Below are positions 35,423-43,464 of a stretch of 64,000 bases of DNA, one piece after another. The notes under the pieces are model-generated. The model saw only the letters and a list, made by a program, of their open reading frames with translations, was not told where the DNA came from and did no database searches. A program made the position numbers and the translations under genes. Numbering within the stretch: position 1 is the stretch's first letter; the number at the start of each line of letters is the position of its first letter. Source of the stretch: Leifsonia sp. ZF2019 (lineage in GTDB: Bacteria; Actinomycetota; Actinomycetes; Actinomycetales; Microbacteriaceae); contig NZ_CP065037.1 of NCBI RefSeq assembly GCF_019924635.1, positions 3,968,001 through 4,032,000 on the forward strand, read 5' to 3'.

Positions 35423-35474
35423 GTAGGGTGATGACGAAGCCACCGACGGAATCAAGCGAAAGGAGACGTCGGCC

Positions 35475-36662
35475 ATGTCGAAGCCGAACATCGCGATCGT
35501 GGGAGCGGGCCTTGCAGGCCTCGTGTGCGCACGCATCCTTCAACGCAACGGCATCCCTGTCACGGTCTACGAGTCCGACGCCTCCGAGGAAGCGCGTCAG
35601 CAAGGAGGCTCGCTGGACATCCACACCGCAACGGGCCAGGTCGCGCTGCGCGAGGCCGGCCTGTACGAGGAGTTCCGCGCTCAGACACACCCGCACGGCG
35701 AATCCGTCCGGGTACTCGACAAGCACGCCCGGGTCCTTATCGATGAGCCCGAGCGCGCTGGCGGCGCGGGACGCCCCGAGATCGATCGCACGAGGCTGCG
35801 GCGACTTCTCGTGCAGTCACTCGCGCCGGGCACGATCCGATGGGGGCACAAAGTCATCGCCGTGCGATCCGCCCCGAACGGCGCCGAGCTCGAGGTCGCC
35901 GACGGCACAGTGCAGCACGCAGATCTCGTCGTCGGGGCCGACGGTGCGTGGTCGAGGGTACGGACGCTCCTCACCGAGACGCGACCCCGGTACACCGGCA
36001 TCACCCTGGTCGAGTTCCGTCTGAGCGATGCGACGAGCATGCACCCCGAGGCTCTCTCCGTCACCGGCCCGGGGAACGTCTTCGCACTCTCGGACGACAA
36101 GTACATCGGAGGACACGGTGGCGACCAGATCGCTCTCGGCGCCGGATTCCGGGTGCCCGAACAGTGGGCCGCCGAGTCGGGCATCGACTGGGACGACCCC
36201 GATGCGGCCCGCGCAGCGCTACTGGCGCAGTTCCCGGATTGGTCGCCGACCCTCACGAATCTGATCCGCGACTGCGACGACACGATCTGGCCGCGCCCGA
36301 TCTACGCCCTCCCGACCGGCACACGCTGGGGTCGCGTGTCGGGCGTGACCTTGGTCGGTGATGCGGCGCATCTGATGTCGCCGTTCGCAGGTGAGGGCGC
36401 GAACCTCGCCCTCATCGACGGGGCCGACCTGGCACGCGCGATCGTGACCGGGCCCGATATCGAGACCGCGCTCGCCTCCTACGAGCAGACGATGTTCCCC
36501 CGCGCCACGAAGATGGCCGCCGCATCCCAGAAAAGCCTCGACAAGATGTTCGTCGACGGCCCTCCGACGAAGATCGTCGCCTTCTTCCGCACCGCGAACG
36601 CTCTCGCCCGATTGGCCACCCCGTTCCGGCGGCTCCTCGGCCGCGAGGAGGCCACCTCATGA
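35475..36662 (+). CDS. FAD-dependent monooxygenase, TetX-like
   Basis: The 395-aa flavoprotein has the FAD GxGxxG motif at the N-terminus (IAIVGAGLAGLVCARIL), the DG motif (VVGADGAWSRVRTLL) and the second FAD motif LVGDAAHLMSPFAGEGANLA. This is the group A hydroxylase plan shared by TetX and related aromatic hydroxylases. It uses NAD(P)H and O2 to hydroxylate a substrate. TetX resemblance and TetR neighbour suggest drug or xenobiotic inactivation, but tetracycline activity cannot be claimed. AAAGGAG lies 9 nt before ATG. Its stop overlaps the next gene (ATGA). Confidence 0.9.
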   Translation: MSKPNIAIVGAGLAGLVCARILQRNGIPVTVYESDASEEARQQGGSLDIHTATGQVALREAGLYEEFRAQTHPHGESVRVLDKHARVLIDEPERAGGAGRPEIDRTRLRRLLVQSLAPGTIRWGHKVIAVRSAPNGAELEVADGTVQHADLVVGADGAWSRVRTLLTETRPRYTGITLVEFRLSDATSMHPEALSVTGPGNVFALSDDKYIGGHGGDQIALGAGFRVPEQWAAESGIDWDDPDAARAALLAQFPDWSPTLTNLIRDCDDTIWPRPIYALPTGTRWGRVSGVTLVGDAAHLMSPFAGEGANLALIDGADLARAIVTGPDIETALASYEQTMFPRATKMAAASQKSLDKMFVDGPPTKIVAFFRTANALARLATPFRRLLGREEATS

Positions 36663-37570
36663 CCGGCGCGCGAGAATGGGACCCTGCTCAGCTGCCCGAC
36701 CAGCACGGTCGCACGTTCGTGGTGACCGGAGGCAACGCGGGGATCGGGTACTTCGCGGCCGAACAGCTCGCGCGTGCAGGAGGCCAGGTGGTCATCGCCG
36801 CCCGCAATCCCGACCGTGTCCGCGCGGCGCAGGACGCGATCCGCGACCATGCCCCCGACGTCCTGACCCGATTCGTGCGCTTCGACCTCACTTCCCTCGC
36901 ATCCGTGCGGGACGCCGCCGCCGAGCTGGCCGGGCTGCCGCACCTCGATGCGGTGATCCTCAACGCCGGGGTCATGACCGCACCGAAGGAGGGCGAGACG
37001 ACGAAGGACGGGTTCTGGCCGTTGATCGGCGGCTACCTGGCCAACTTCGCCTTCATCGCTCACCTTCTGAATCGCGCCGGGCCGGACCGGATCATCCAGA
37101 CAACAAGCAACTATGCGCGTTCGAACATCGATGTGCGCGACCTCACCGCGCCCCCGGGTCCCACGATGCGTGAGTACGGGAGGTCGAAGACCGCCACGGA
37201 GATCTTCGGGTTCGAACTCGACCGCCGCCTGCGAGCCGCCGGCCGCGCCGTCGACGCGATCATGAGCCGTCCTGGGATGGCCGTCGACGCCCGCACACCG
37301 CGGCGTCCGGGGATCGCCCGCAAGACCCGCTGGGACGAGCCGCTATGGGGATTCGTCGGGCAGAGCAAAGAGCACGCCGCCTGGTCAGCCGTACGTGCCG
37401 CCACCGATCCCGATGCCCACGGCGGGGACTTCTTCGGCCCGGCCCACGGCACGTTCGGTCCACCCGTGCGCATCGCACCCGAGCCGCGGCTCGCGAAACC
37501 TCTCGACGACCTGGCCGGTCGGCTCTGGGAACAGTCGGAACAGCTGACCGGCGTCACCATGAACGTATAG
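36659..37570 (+). CDS. SDR family oxidoreductase (retinol-dehydrogenase-like)
   Basis: The 303-aa protein has the NAD(P) motif VTGGNAGIGYFAAEQLARAG, RNPDR typical of NADP-preferring SDRs, LNAGV, the catalytic Ser in QTTSNYARS and YGRSK (YxxxK). Start overlaps the monooxygenase stop by 4 nt, so translation is coupled and both serve one process, presumably modification of the same compound under the TetR repressor. Substrate unknown. Confidence 0.9.
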   Translation: MTGAREWDPAQLPDQHGRTFVVTGGNAGIGYFAAEQLARAGGQVVIAARNPDRVRAAQDAIRDHAPDVLTRFVRFDLTSLASVRDAAAELAGLPHLDAVILNAGVMTAPKEGETTKDGFWPLIGGYLANFAFIAHLLNRAGPDRIIQTTSNYARSNIDVRDLTAPPGPTMREYGRSKTATEIFGFELDRRLRAAGRAVDAIMSRPGMAVDARTPRRPGIARKTRWDEPLWGFVGQSKEHAAWSAVRAATDPDAHGGDFFGPAHGTFGPPVRIAPEPRLAKPLDDLAGRLWEQSEQLTGVTMNV

Positions 37571-37633
37571 GCGTCCGCGCTCCGCCAGCCGGGCCCCTTC
37601 GTCGTGCGGCGTAGACGACCGGCCTCCCGATTT

Positions 37634-37656
37634 CGTCATCGGCGACAGCGATGACG
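37634..37656. terminator. Terminator hairpin between convergent genes
   Basis: CGTCATCG (37634-37641) pairs with CGATGACG (37649-37656) over a 7-nt loop, with TTT before the stem. It lies between the SDR and the convergent carboxylesterase and probably ends both transcripts. Confidence 0.6.
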
Positions 37657-37697
37657 ACGGCGGTCCCTCCGCGTGAGGCTTCCATCCTTGTCCCCCC

Positions 37698-39182
37698 TCA
37701 CGTCAGACGGCGGCCGAGGTATCGGACGTCGTGATAGGCGTCGGCCTCGATCTCGACCGAACGGTCCAGCACCGCGATGGCGCCCGCTCGGCTATCCCAG
37801 GCCTGCCAGGCAGGCTGTTCGCCGAGGATGATGTGCACTGCGGCGCCGTGCAACGCCTCCGCGATCTCCTTCGGCGGATCGGCCCCCAGCCAGGACGCAG
37901 CAGAAGGCTCATCGAGGATGTCGAAGAAGAAGGGCAGATCGAGACAGTGCAGCGCCTGCCCGAATGTCGGCGACGGCCATTTGAGCCGCGCCAACCACGT
38001 TCGCCCCTCCCCACGCGCCGCTGCGACCTCGAGGGCAAGGACTCGGAAGGTCAGATCGGCGACCAGCCGTCCGAGCAAGCGACGCGGACGAAGCCCCGGA
38101 TGCGCTCTCCGAAACTCGCGGGATGCCGCCCGGGAGAGCCCCGTGCGCCGGAGCACGAAACCTCGTGGCAGCAGGTCGGCGGCCGCGGGAAGCCACCGCG
38201 ACGCCTCCTGCGCGTTCTCGTCATCCGTCGTGACGAGCAGAAGCGGCTTGTCCGCGCCCACGCCCGCCGACAACGCCTCCGGCGTGGACATCGGGAGGAG
38301 TTCGCCATCGACGATGGGCGCGATGGGCAGCACTCCTCTGAACAGGTCACGCGCCGCCGCGAACCGGTCGCGGCCTCGTCGCGCCGCGACGATCTCCATC
38401 TGCGCCTTCAGCAGATCATGCTCCGGAACCCGCGAGAGTCCGGCGCGATTCGGCTCCACACCCGTCTCGTGCGCCAGATCGGCCGTGAACCGCAGCGACT
38501 TCGCTCGCGAGCCGTCGCCGAGCGCCCCGGAGAGCGCGATCGCAGCACGGAACAGGTGCTGGGCTGCGGGCGTGCCCAGCAACGTGAGGACGGCACCGCC
38601 CCCGGCCGACTGCCCAGCGACGGTGACCCGGTCCGGGTCTCCGCCGAAGGCGCCGATGTTGTCTCTGACCCACTCGAGGGCGGCGATCCAGTCACGGACC
38701 CCGCGGTTGTCCGGCGCACCGTCGATCGCGCCGAAGCCGTCGATGCCGAGCCGGTAATCCACGGTGACCACGATGATGCCTTTGCGGGTGAAACTTCCTC
38801 CTTCGTACCAGAGGTTCTTGGGCGAGCCGACGATGAATCCGCCCCCGTGGATCCACACCAGCACGGGTCTCCCCGCGTTCTCAGAGGACGCAAAATCCGG
38901 CGCGAAGACGTTGAGGTTGAGCGTCGCCTCCCCCGGGACGACGGTCTCGGGCATGGAGTGATCGGGCACCGCGATGCGGTCCGTCGTCGGCCCGTACTCG
39001 GTCGCGTCCCGCGTCCCCGTCCATGACGTCACAGGGGCCGGCGCATCGAAGCGACGCAGGCCAGTGGGCGGGGCGGCGAACGGCACACCCAGGAAGACGG
39101 CCGTGCTCTCCCGCCACGAGCCACGCAGCCGCCCCGAACTCACCTGCGCGATGGGCGGCCCCGACGCCTCGGGGGCGCTCAC
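37698..39182 (-). CDS. Carboxylesterase type B
   Basis: The 494-aa protein shows the type B esterase plan: oxyanion loop WIHGGGFIVGS, nucleophile GQSAGGGAVL with FGGDPDRVTVAGQSAG, an acid in the TTDDENAQE region, and a C-terminal catalytic region where the expected HxxE/H is less clear (LHGAAVHI). No signal peptide, so cytosolic. It hydrolyses carboxylic esters. The ATG overlaps the stop of the sugar-type MFS transporter (4 nt), so imported compounds may be de-esterified inside the cell. Confidence 0.88.
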   Translation of the reverse strand: MSAPEASGPPIAQVSSGRLRGSWRESTAVFLGVPFAAPPTGLRRFDAPAPVTSWTGTRDATEYGPTTDRIAVPDHSMPETVVPGEATLNLNVFAPDFASSENAGRPVLVWIHGGGFIVGSPKNLWYEGGSFTRKGIIVVTVDYRLGIDGFGAIDGAPDNRGVRDWIAALEWVRDNIGAFGGDPDRVTVAGQSAGGGAVLTLLGTPAAQHLFRAAIALSGALGDGSRAKSLRFTADLAHETGVEPNRAGLSRVPEHDLLKAQMEIVAARRGRDRFAAARDLFRGVLPIAPIVDGELLPMSTPEALSAGVGADKPLLLVTTDDENAQEASRWLPAAADLLPRGFVLRRTGLSRAASREFRRAHPGLRPRRLLGRLVADLTFRVLALEVAAARGEGRTWLARLKWPSPTFGQALHCLDLPFFFDILDEPSAASWLGADPPKEIAEALHGAAVHIILGEQPAWQAWDSRAGAIAVLDRSVEIEADAYHDVRYLGRRLT

Positions 39183-40468
39183 CGCACGCCCCGGACAGGG
39201 ATGATGACCAACGCCGCCACGAGCGAGATCACGATCCCCGCCATGAAGAGGCTCGTGTAGCCTCCCGTCGCCACGACCAACGCACCTCCGATCGCCGGCG
39301 CGATCGCCTGCGGGATCGTGTTCGCGAGGTTGAGCACGCCGATGTCCTTCGCTGCGGATTGGTTCGGATTGGGGAGCACGAGCGACATGAGAACCCCGTC
39401 AGCCGACTGATACAGCCCGAACCCGAGCCCGAAGCATGCGGCGAGCCCGATCATCCCGGGGAAGCTCGGCCAGATCAACGGAATCGCCAGCCCGATCGCC
39501 ATGAGCACGGATGCAGCATAGATGAAGGGCTTCCGCCGATTGAGCCTGTCGCTCCCGAGCCCCCCGACGAGGATTCCGAGGATGGCGGCGATGACAGTGG
39601 AGGCGGAGATCGCGCCGACCCCTCCGTTGGCTTCCGCAACCGAGAGATGCGCGTAGTCCGTGAGCATGTAGAAGGAGAACGTCACGACGGAGTAATAGCT
39701 GACGGTGAACAACAGGCGCGCGGCGAACGCCCATGCGAAGTCCGGGTGCTTCCGGGGGTTCACCCAGAAAGCTGCCACGAGCGAGCGCCACCTGAACGGC
39801 TCGGCGGGACCGACCGTGGTGCGGTCGGGATTGAAGACGACGAACAGGACGATCCCGATCACGACGACCAGGCCGAACAGCGCGTAGCCGAGGGGAAGCC
39901 TGCTGGCGAGTGCGCCTCCTGCCACGGTCGCGAGTGCTGCACCGACCATGAACCCCAGTCCCGCCAGCGCCGAGGCGCCCCCGCGCCTCTCGACCGGCAA
40001 ACGGTCGGGCATGAGCGCGGACGAAGGGGCCAGCATGACGTTGAAGGAGATCTGGACGAGCACCCAGCAGACCGCGATCGCGGGGATGGAGGCGAGAAAC
40101 CCCATGGTCGTCAGTGCGATGCCGGTGGAGGCCGCGCCGGCGAGCATCCAGGGAGCCCGCCGTCCGAGCCGGCTCCTGGTCCGGTCGCTCAACGTACCCA
40201 CAAGGGGCTGGACGAGGATGGCCACCGCGAACGACACACTCGTGACGATCGCGAGATTGGTGACCTTCTGCCCGGCATCGATGCGGAGGAGTTGGTTCGG
40301 CAGCAGCACGCCCTGCGTTCCTTGGATCGCTCCCTGCACGATCAGCGCGACGACGCCGAGCCAGGGAACCAGGCGACGAGGCGGGATCCTCCGGGCGGGC
40401 GCGTCTCCGACCGCGGCTGGAGCAGGACCGGATGCAGGCTTGGCCACGGGCGCGCCGGGATCGAGCAT
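39179..40468 (-). CDS. MFS transporter, GPH/SLC45-like sugar transporter
   Basis: The 429-aa protein has ~12 transmembrane helices and the loop GTLSDRTRSRLGRRAPWM characteristic of glycoside-pentoside-hexuronide and SLC45-like sugar transporters. It probably imports a glycoside with a cation. The start at 40468 has GAGGAA 6 nt upstream. It heads an operon with the carboxylesterase and is divergent from a double TetR regulator. Its promoter (TTGACA-17-TTAGCG on the minus strand, 40507-40535) lies inside a conserved 40-bp element. Confidence 0.87.
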   Translation of the reverse strand: MLDPGAPVAKPASGPAPAAVGDAPARRIPPRRLVPWLGVVALIVQGAIQGTQGVLLPNQLLRIDAGQKVTNLAIVTSVSFAVAILVQPLVGTLSDRTRSRLGRRAPWMLAGAASTGIALTTMGFLASIPAIAVCWVLVQISFNVMLAPSSALMPDRLPVERRGGASALAGLGFMVGAALATVAGGALASRLPLGYALFGLVVVIGIVLFVVFNPDRTTVGPAEPFRWRSLVAAFWVNPRKHPDFAWAFAARLLFTVSYYSVVTFSFYMLTDYAHLSVAEANGGVGAISASTVIAAILGILVGGLGSDRLNRRKPFIYAASVLMAIGLAIPLIWPSFPGMIGLAACFGLGFGLYQSADGVLMSLVLPNPNQSAAKDIGVLNLANTIPQAIAPAIGGALVVATGGYTSLFMAGIVISLVAALVIIPVRGVR

Positions 40469-40506
40469 GTCACTTCCTCGGGACGGGACGGACGGAATCA
40501 GGCTCA

Positions 40507-40550
40507 CGCTAAGTGAACTGCGATTCGGCTGTCAAGTTAATTTCTATTCG
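40507..40550 (-). promoter_or_regulatory. Shared promoter/operator element, copy A
   Basis: On the minus strand this holds TTGACA (40535-40530), a 17-bp spacer and TTAGCG (40512-40507), directed at the MFS-esterase operon. Positions 40511-40550 align without gaps to copies B (41928-41967) and C (43285-43246); A and B match at 30 of 40 positions, with the invariant core TGTCAAGT. Confidence 0.75.
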
Positions 40551-40608
40551 CATTCCTCGGACGTGGCGCAGGGCCGTTCGCTCCGCACGGCTCGGATAGG
40601 GTTGTCTC

Positions 40609-41775
40609 ATGGTCTTTTCTGCGACCGGAGTCGAGCCTCCCCCCAGGGGAACGCGGCCGCGCAACCGTCGCGCGATGCTTATCGCCACAGCAGGCCGGCT
40701 GTTCGGCGACCAGGGATTCACCGCGGTCGGCATGGAGCAGGTGGCCGCCACCATCAATGTGCGACCAGCGGCTCTCTACCGGCACATGGCCAGCAAGAAC
40801 GCGCTCCTGCTCGCAGCGACAGAGGCGAGCCTCGCACCCCTTCTCGAGGCGGTCGCGGACCCCGACCGCCTGCTCGACGAGATCCTTCCACAGATGGCGC
40901 GCGCCACCGCAGCCGATCGCGGCGGCGCGCGCCTGTGGATACGCGAGTTCCGACATCTCGAGGCGGAGGGTCGTCAGCTGATCGAAGAAGAGATCGGCTC
41001 ACTCGTGAGCCGGCTCAGCCACGACCTCGTCCACGAAAGGGGCGACCCACCACCGATCGCGCTCCGTCGAGCACGCGCGGTTCTCATGACATTCGCAAGC
41101 GCGGCCTTCCACGGGCTCGAGCCGAGCCAACGACGCCTCGAGTCGTTCCTGACGAGAGCAGCACGACGCTTGGCCGATGTGTCACTTCCGGCGCTTCAGC
41201 CGATGAAGACGACACCACCCCAACCGGAACGTACACGAAGACGCGACCAGTTGCTGGCAGGCGCAATCGAGCTCTTCGCCGCCCGCGGCTATGCAACGGT
41301 CTCCGTGGAGGAGATCGCAAGTGCCGCGGGAATCGCCTCCGGCACGTTCTACAGCCACTTCTCCGGCAAGCGTCAGCTGCTGGCCGCGGCGATCAGCGAG
41401 GCGGAGTCCCTCCTGAGGGATGAGATCGACAGAGCCCTCCCTCCAGACGGAGACCCCGCATTGAGCCTGCGGCGCTTGCTGGAGCAGTACATCCGGATGG
41501 TCACCACCAGACCGGACATCACGACCATCCTCGTCAACGACTCCGTGGAGCTGGATCAGGCGGAACGCCTCCAAGCGGGCCGGGTGATCGATGACCTCGT
41601 CAATCGATGGGCATCCCTTGTCCGGTCCGTCGTCGGATGCTCCTCGACCGAGGCACGCATGCGAGGCCATGCAACGCTGTGGGTCGTCCACGGCTTGACT
41701 CTGTGGCCGCCAATCGGAGAAGCCGCGGACGAAGCGTTCGTGCTCGCCGCGGCCAGCAGCGTGCTCTTCGGCTGA
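40609..41775 (+). CDS. Tandem TetR-type regulator with two HTH domains in one chain
   Basis: The 388-aa protein contains two complete TetR units: HTH 1 at residues ~19-66 (LFGDQGFTAVGMEQVAATIN, VRPAALYRHMASKNALL) and HTH 2 at ~207-255 (LFAARGYATVSVEEIASAAG, IASGTFYSHFSGKRQLL), each followed by a helical effector region. It would act as an intramolecular dimer. TAGGGT at 40597-40602 lies 6 nt before ATG, with no Shine-Dalgarno, so probably leaderless. It is divergent from the MFS-esterase operon and upstream of the GH1 gene; the three 40-bp elements nearby are its likely operators. Confidence 0.88.
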   Translation: MVFSATGVEPPPRGTRPRNRRAMLIATAGRLFGDQGFTAVGMEQVAATINVRPAALYRHMASKNALLLAATEASLAPLLEAVADPDRLLDEILPQMARATAADRGGARLWIREFRHLEAEGRQLIEEEIGSLVSRLSHDLVHERGDPPPIALRRARAVLMTFASAAFHGLEPSQRRLESFLTRAARRLADVSLPALQPMKTTPPQPERTRRRDQLLAGAIELFAARGYATVSVEEIASAAGIASGTFYSHFSGKRQLLAAAISEAESLLRDEIDRALPPDGDPALSLRRLLEQYIRMVTTRPDITTILVNDSVELDQAERLQAGRVIDDLVNRWASLVRSVVGCSSTEARMRGHATLWVVHGLTLWPPIGEAADEAFVLAAASSVLFG

Positions 41776-41927
41776 CCACGGATAGTCGGCCCGGCTCCAT
41801 CCCGGCGGCGTCGCGGGAGCGCTCGGCCCCGTCGACGACCAGGGCGACCGGCCCTGTCCGGGCGTGGTCCGCGGCGATCACCGATGATCGCCGCTAGCTC
41901 CGGAGACACTGTGCGAAGTCCTCACAC

Positions 41928-41967
41928 AAGTGAACGCGACTTCGGGTGTCAAGTGAATCTTGATTCG
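41928..41967. promoter_or_regulatory. Shared promoter/operator element, copy B
   Basis: Lies 44 bp upstream of the GH1 start. It contains the imperfect palindrome TCAAGTGAATCTTGA and matches copies A and C over 40 bp. The TTGACA-N17-TTGTGT reads leftward, away from the GH1 gene, so the GH1 promoter itself is not resolved. Confidence 0.65.
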
Positions 41968-42010
41968 TGACTGTGCTAGCCTCGGGCTCTCGCTGATCAG
42001 AGGAGATCGC

Positions 42011-43189
42011 ATGACCGATCTGACACCCCACACCTTCCCCGCCGGATTCGCCTGGGGCGTCTCCCTCGGCGCCCACCAGACCGAGGGCGGCAACGTCGCG
42101 AGCGATGCCTGGTTCCGCGAGAATCAGCCCGATTCTTCTCTGGAGCGCTGCGGCGACGCCGTAGACGGCTACCATCGCTGGCCCGAGGATCTCGCCCTCG
42201 CCGTCGACGCCGGCTTCACCGACTACCGATTCGGCATCGAGTGGTCGCGCATCGAGCCGGCGGACGGGTTCATCTCGCGCGCCGCCGTCGACCATTATCG
42301 GCGCATCGTCGAAGCCGCCGTCGCTCGAGGACTCCAGCCCACGGTCACGCTGTACCACTTCACCCTGCCGCTCTGGTTCACCGCCAGCGGGGGTTGGGGT
42401 CGGCCCGACGCCATCGACCGGTTCCTTCGCTACATCGACGCCCTCGCCCCCGTGCTCGAGGCGGGCGCCGCCCGGGTCATGACGATCAACGAGCCGAACA
42501 TCGTCGCCGTCACCCCGCTCCTCCGGAACGGCGCCGCCGACCTGCAGGACGGCATCCCGGCGCCCGACCCGGGTCTCAGCGCGTTCCTCGTCGACCTCCA
42601 CCACGCCGCCGCCTCCCGGCTTCGCGCGCACCATCCGCATCTCGCCGTCGGGTGGGGCGTCTCGGTGCAGGACTACCGGGCCATCCCGGGTGCGGAGGAC
42701 GATCTGGAGCGCTACGCCGAGCCCCGCGACCAGGTATTCCTGCGCGCGAGCGCCGGCGACGACTACGTGGGCGTCCAGACCTACACCGGTACGCGCGTCG
42801 GCCCGGGGGCCGTGGCGGTACCCGACCGGACGGCTCCGCGCACCCTCACCGGGTGGGAGTATCTTCCCGACGCCCTCGGCGGCGCGGTCGCCCGAGCGGC
42901 GCGCGTGGTCCCGAGCACCCCGATCATCGTCACGGAGAACGGCATCGCGACGGCCGACGACGCCCAGCGGATCGAGTACACCACTGGCGCGCTGCTGTCC
43001 CTGCGCGCCGCGATGGTCGACGGCGCCGACGTGCGCGGCTATTTCCACTGGAGCCTGCTCGACAACTGGGAGTGGGGTCACTGGGCTCCCACCTTCGGCC
43101 TGGTCGCCGTGGACCGCGAGACGTTCGCCCGCACGCCACGCCCGTCCCTCGCGTGGCTGGGCGCCCTCGCGCCCCGGCCCGCCGCGTGA
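42011..43189 (+). CDS. GH1 family beta-glycosidase
   Basis: The 392-aa protein keeps both GH1 catalytic glutamates: TINEPN (acid/base, ~residue 160) and IIVTENGIA (nucleophile, ~residue 310), plus SRIEPADG near the sugar site and WSLLDNWEWGHW at the aglycone end. It is shorter than most family members (about 440-470 aa). No signal peptide, so it hydrolyses glycosides in the cytosol, probably those imported by the nearby MFS protein. AGGAG lies 5 nt before ATG 42011. Confidence 0.92.
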   Translation: MTDLTPHTFPAGFAWGVSLGAHQTEGGNVASDAWFRENQPDSSLERCGDAVDGYHRWPEDLALAVDAGFTDYRFGIEWSRIEPADGFISRAAVDHYRRIVEAAVARGLQPTVTLYHFTLPLWFTASGGWGRPDAIDRFLRYIDALAPVLEAGAARVMTINEPNIVAVTPLLRNGAADLQDGIPAPDPGLSAFLVDLHHAAASRLRAHHPHLAVGWGVSVQDYRAIPGAEDDLERYAEPRDQVFLRASAGDDYVGVQTYTGTRVGPGAVAVPDRTAPRTLTGWEYLPDALGGAVARAARVVPSTPIIVTENGIATADDAQRIEYTTGALLSLRAAMVDGADVRGYFHWSLLDNWEWGHWAPTFGLVAVDRETFARTPRPSLAWLGALAPRPAA

Positions 43190-43245
43190 CCCGGCCGGAC
43201 GTCGCGCGACGCTTTCTCGTCGGGAGCACGTTGGCGGTTGTCCAG

Positions 43246-43289
43246 TGAACCAAGAGTCACTTGACATCCGAATTCATTTTTACTTAGAT
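43246..43289 (+). promoter_or_regulatory. Shared promoter/operator element, copy C, with promoter for surface gene
   Basis: On the plus strand TTGACA (43261-43266) and TTAGAT (43284-43289) are separated by exactly 17 bp, a near-consensus housekeeping promoter pointing at the lectin-like surface gene. The 40 bp (43285-43246, minus orientation) align gaplessly with copies A and B, placing this gene in the same regulon. Confidence 0.75.
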
Positions 43290-43464
43290 AGCTGCGATCA
43301 CGGGCAGGTTACCGAGGAAGTGATGCTGCTCGAACCCGACATGCCCCGTGATTCTGTGCGATCTGCGTCATGAATCGACGACGAAGCGCCCTCTCGATGT
43401 AGTGCGCCTCGTCAGAGCGTGCAGGTTGATCCAATTCGACGGTGACGAGAGTTTCGAGGTCCTG

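Noticed and set aside
35475..36662. Calling the flavoprotein a tetracycline-inactivating TetX
   Set aside because: The motifs are shared by many group A hydroxylases; sequence alone does not show the drug-binding pocket.
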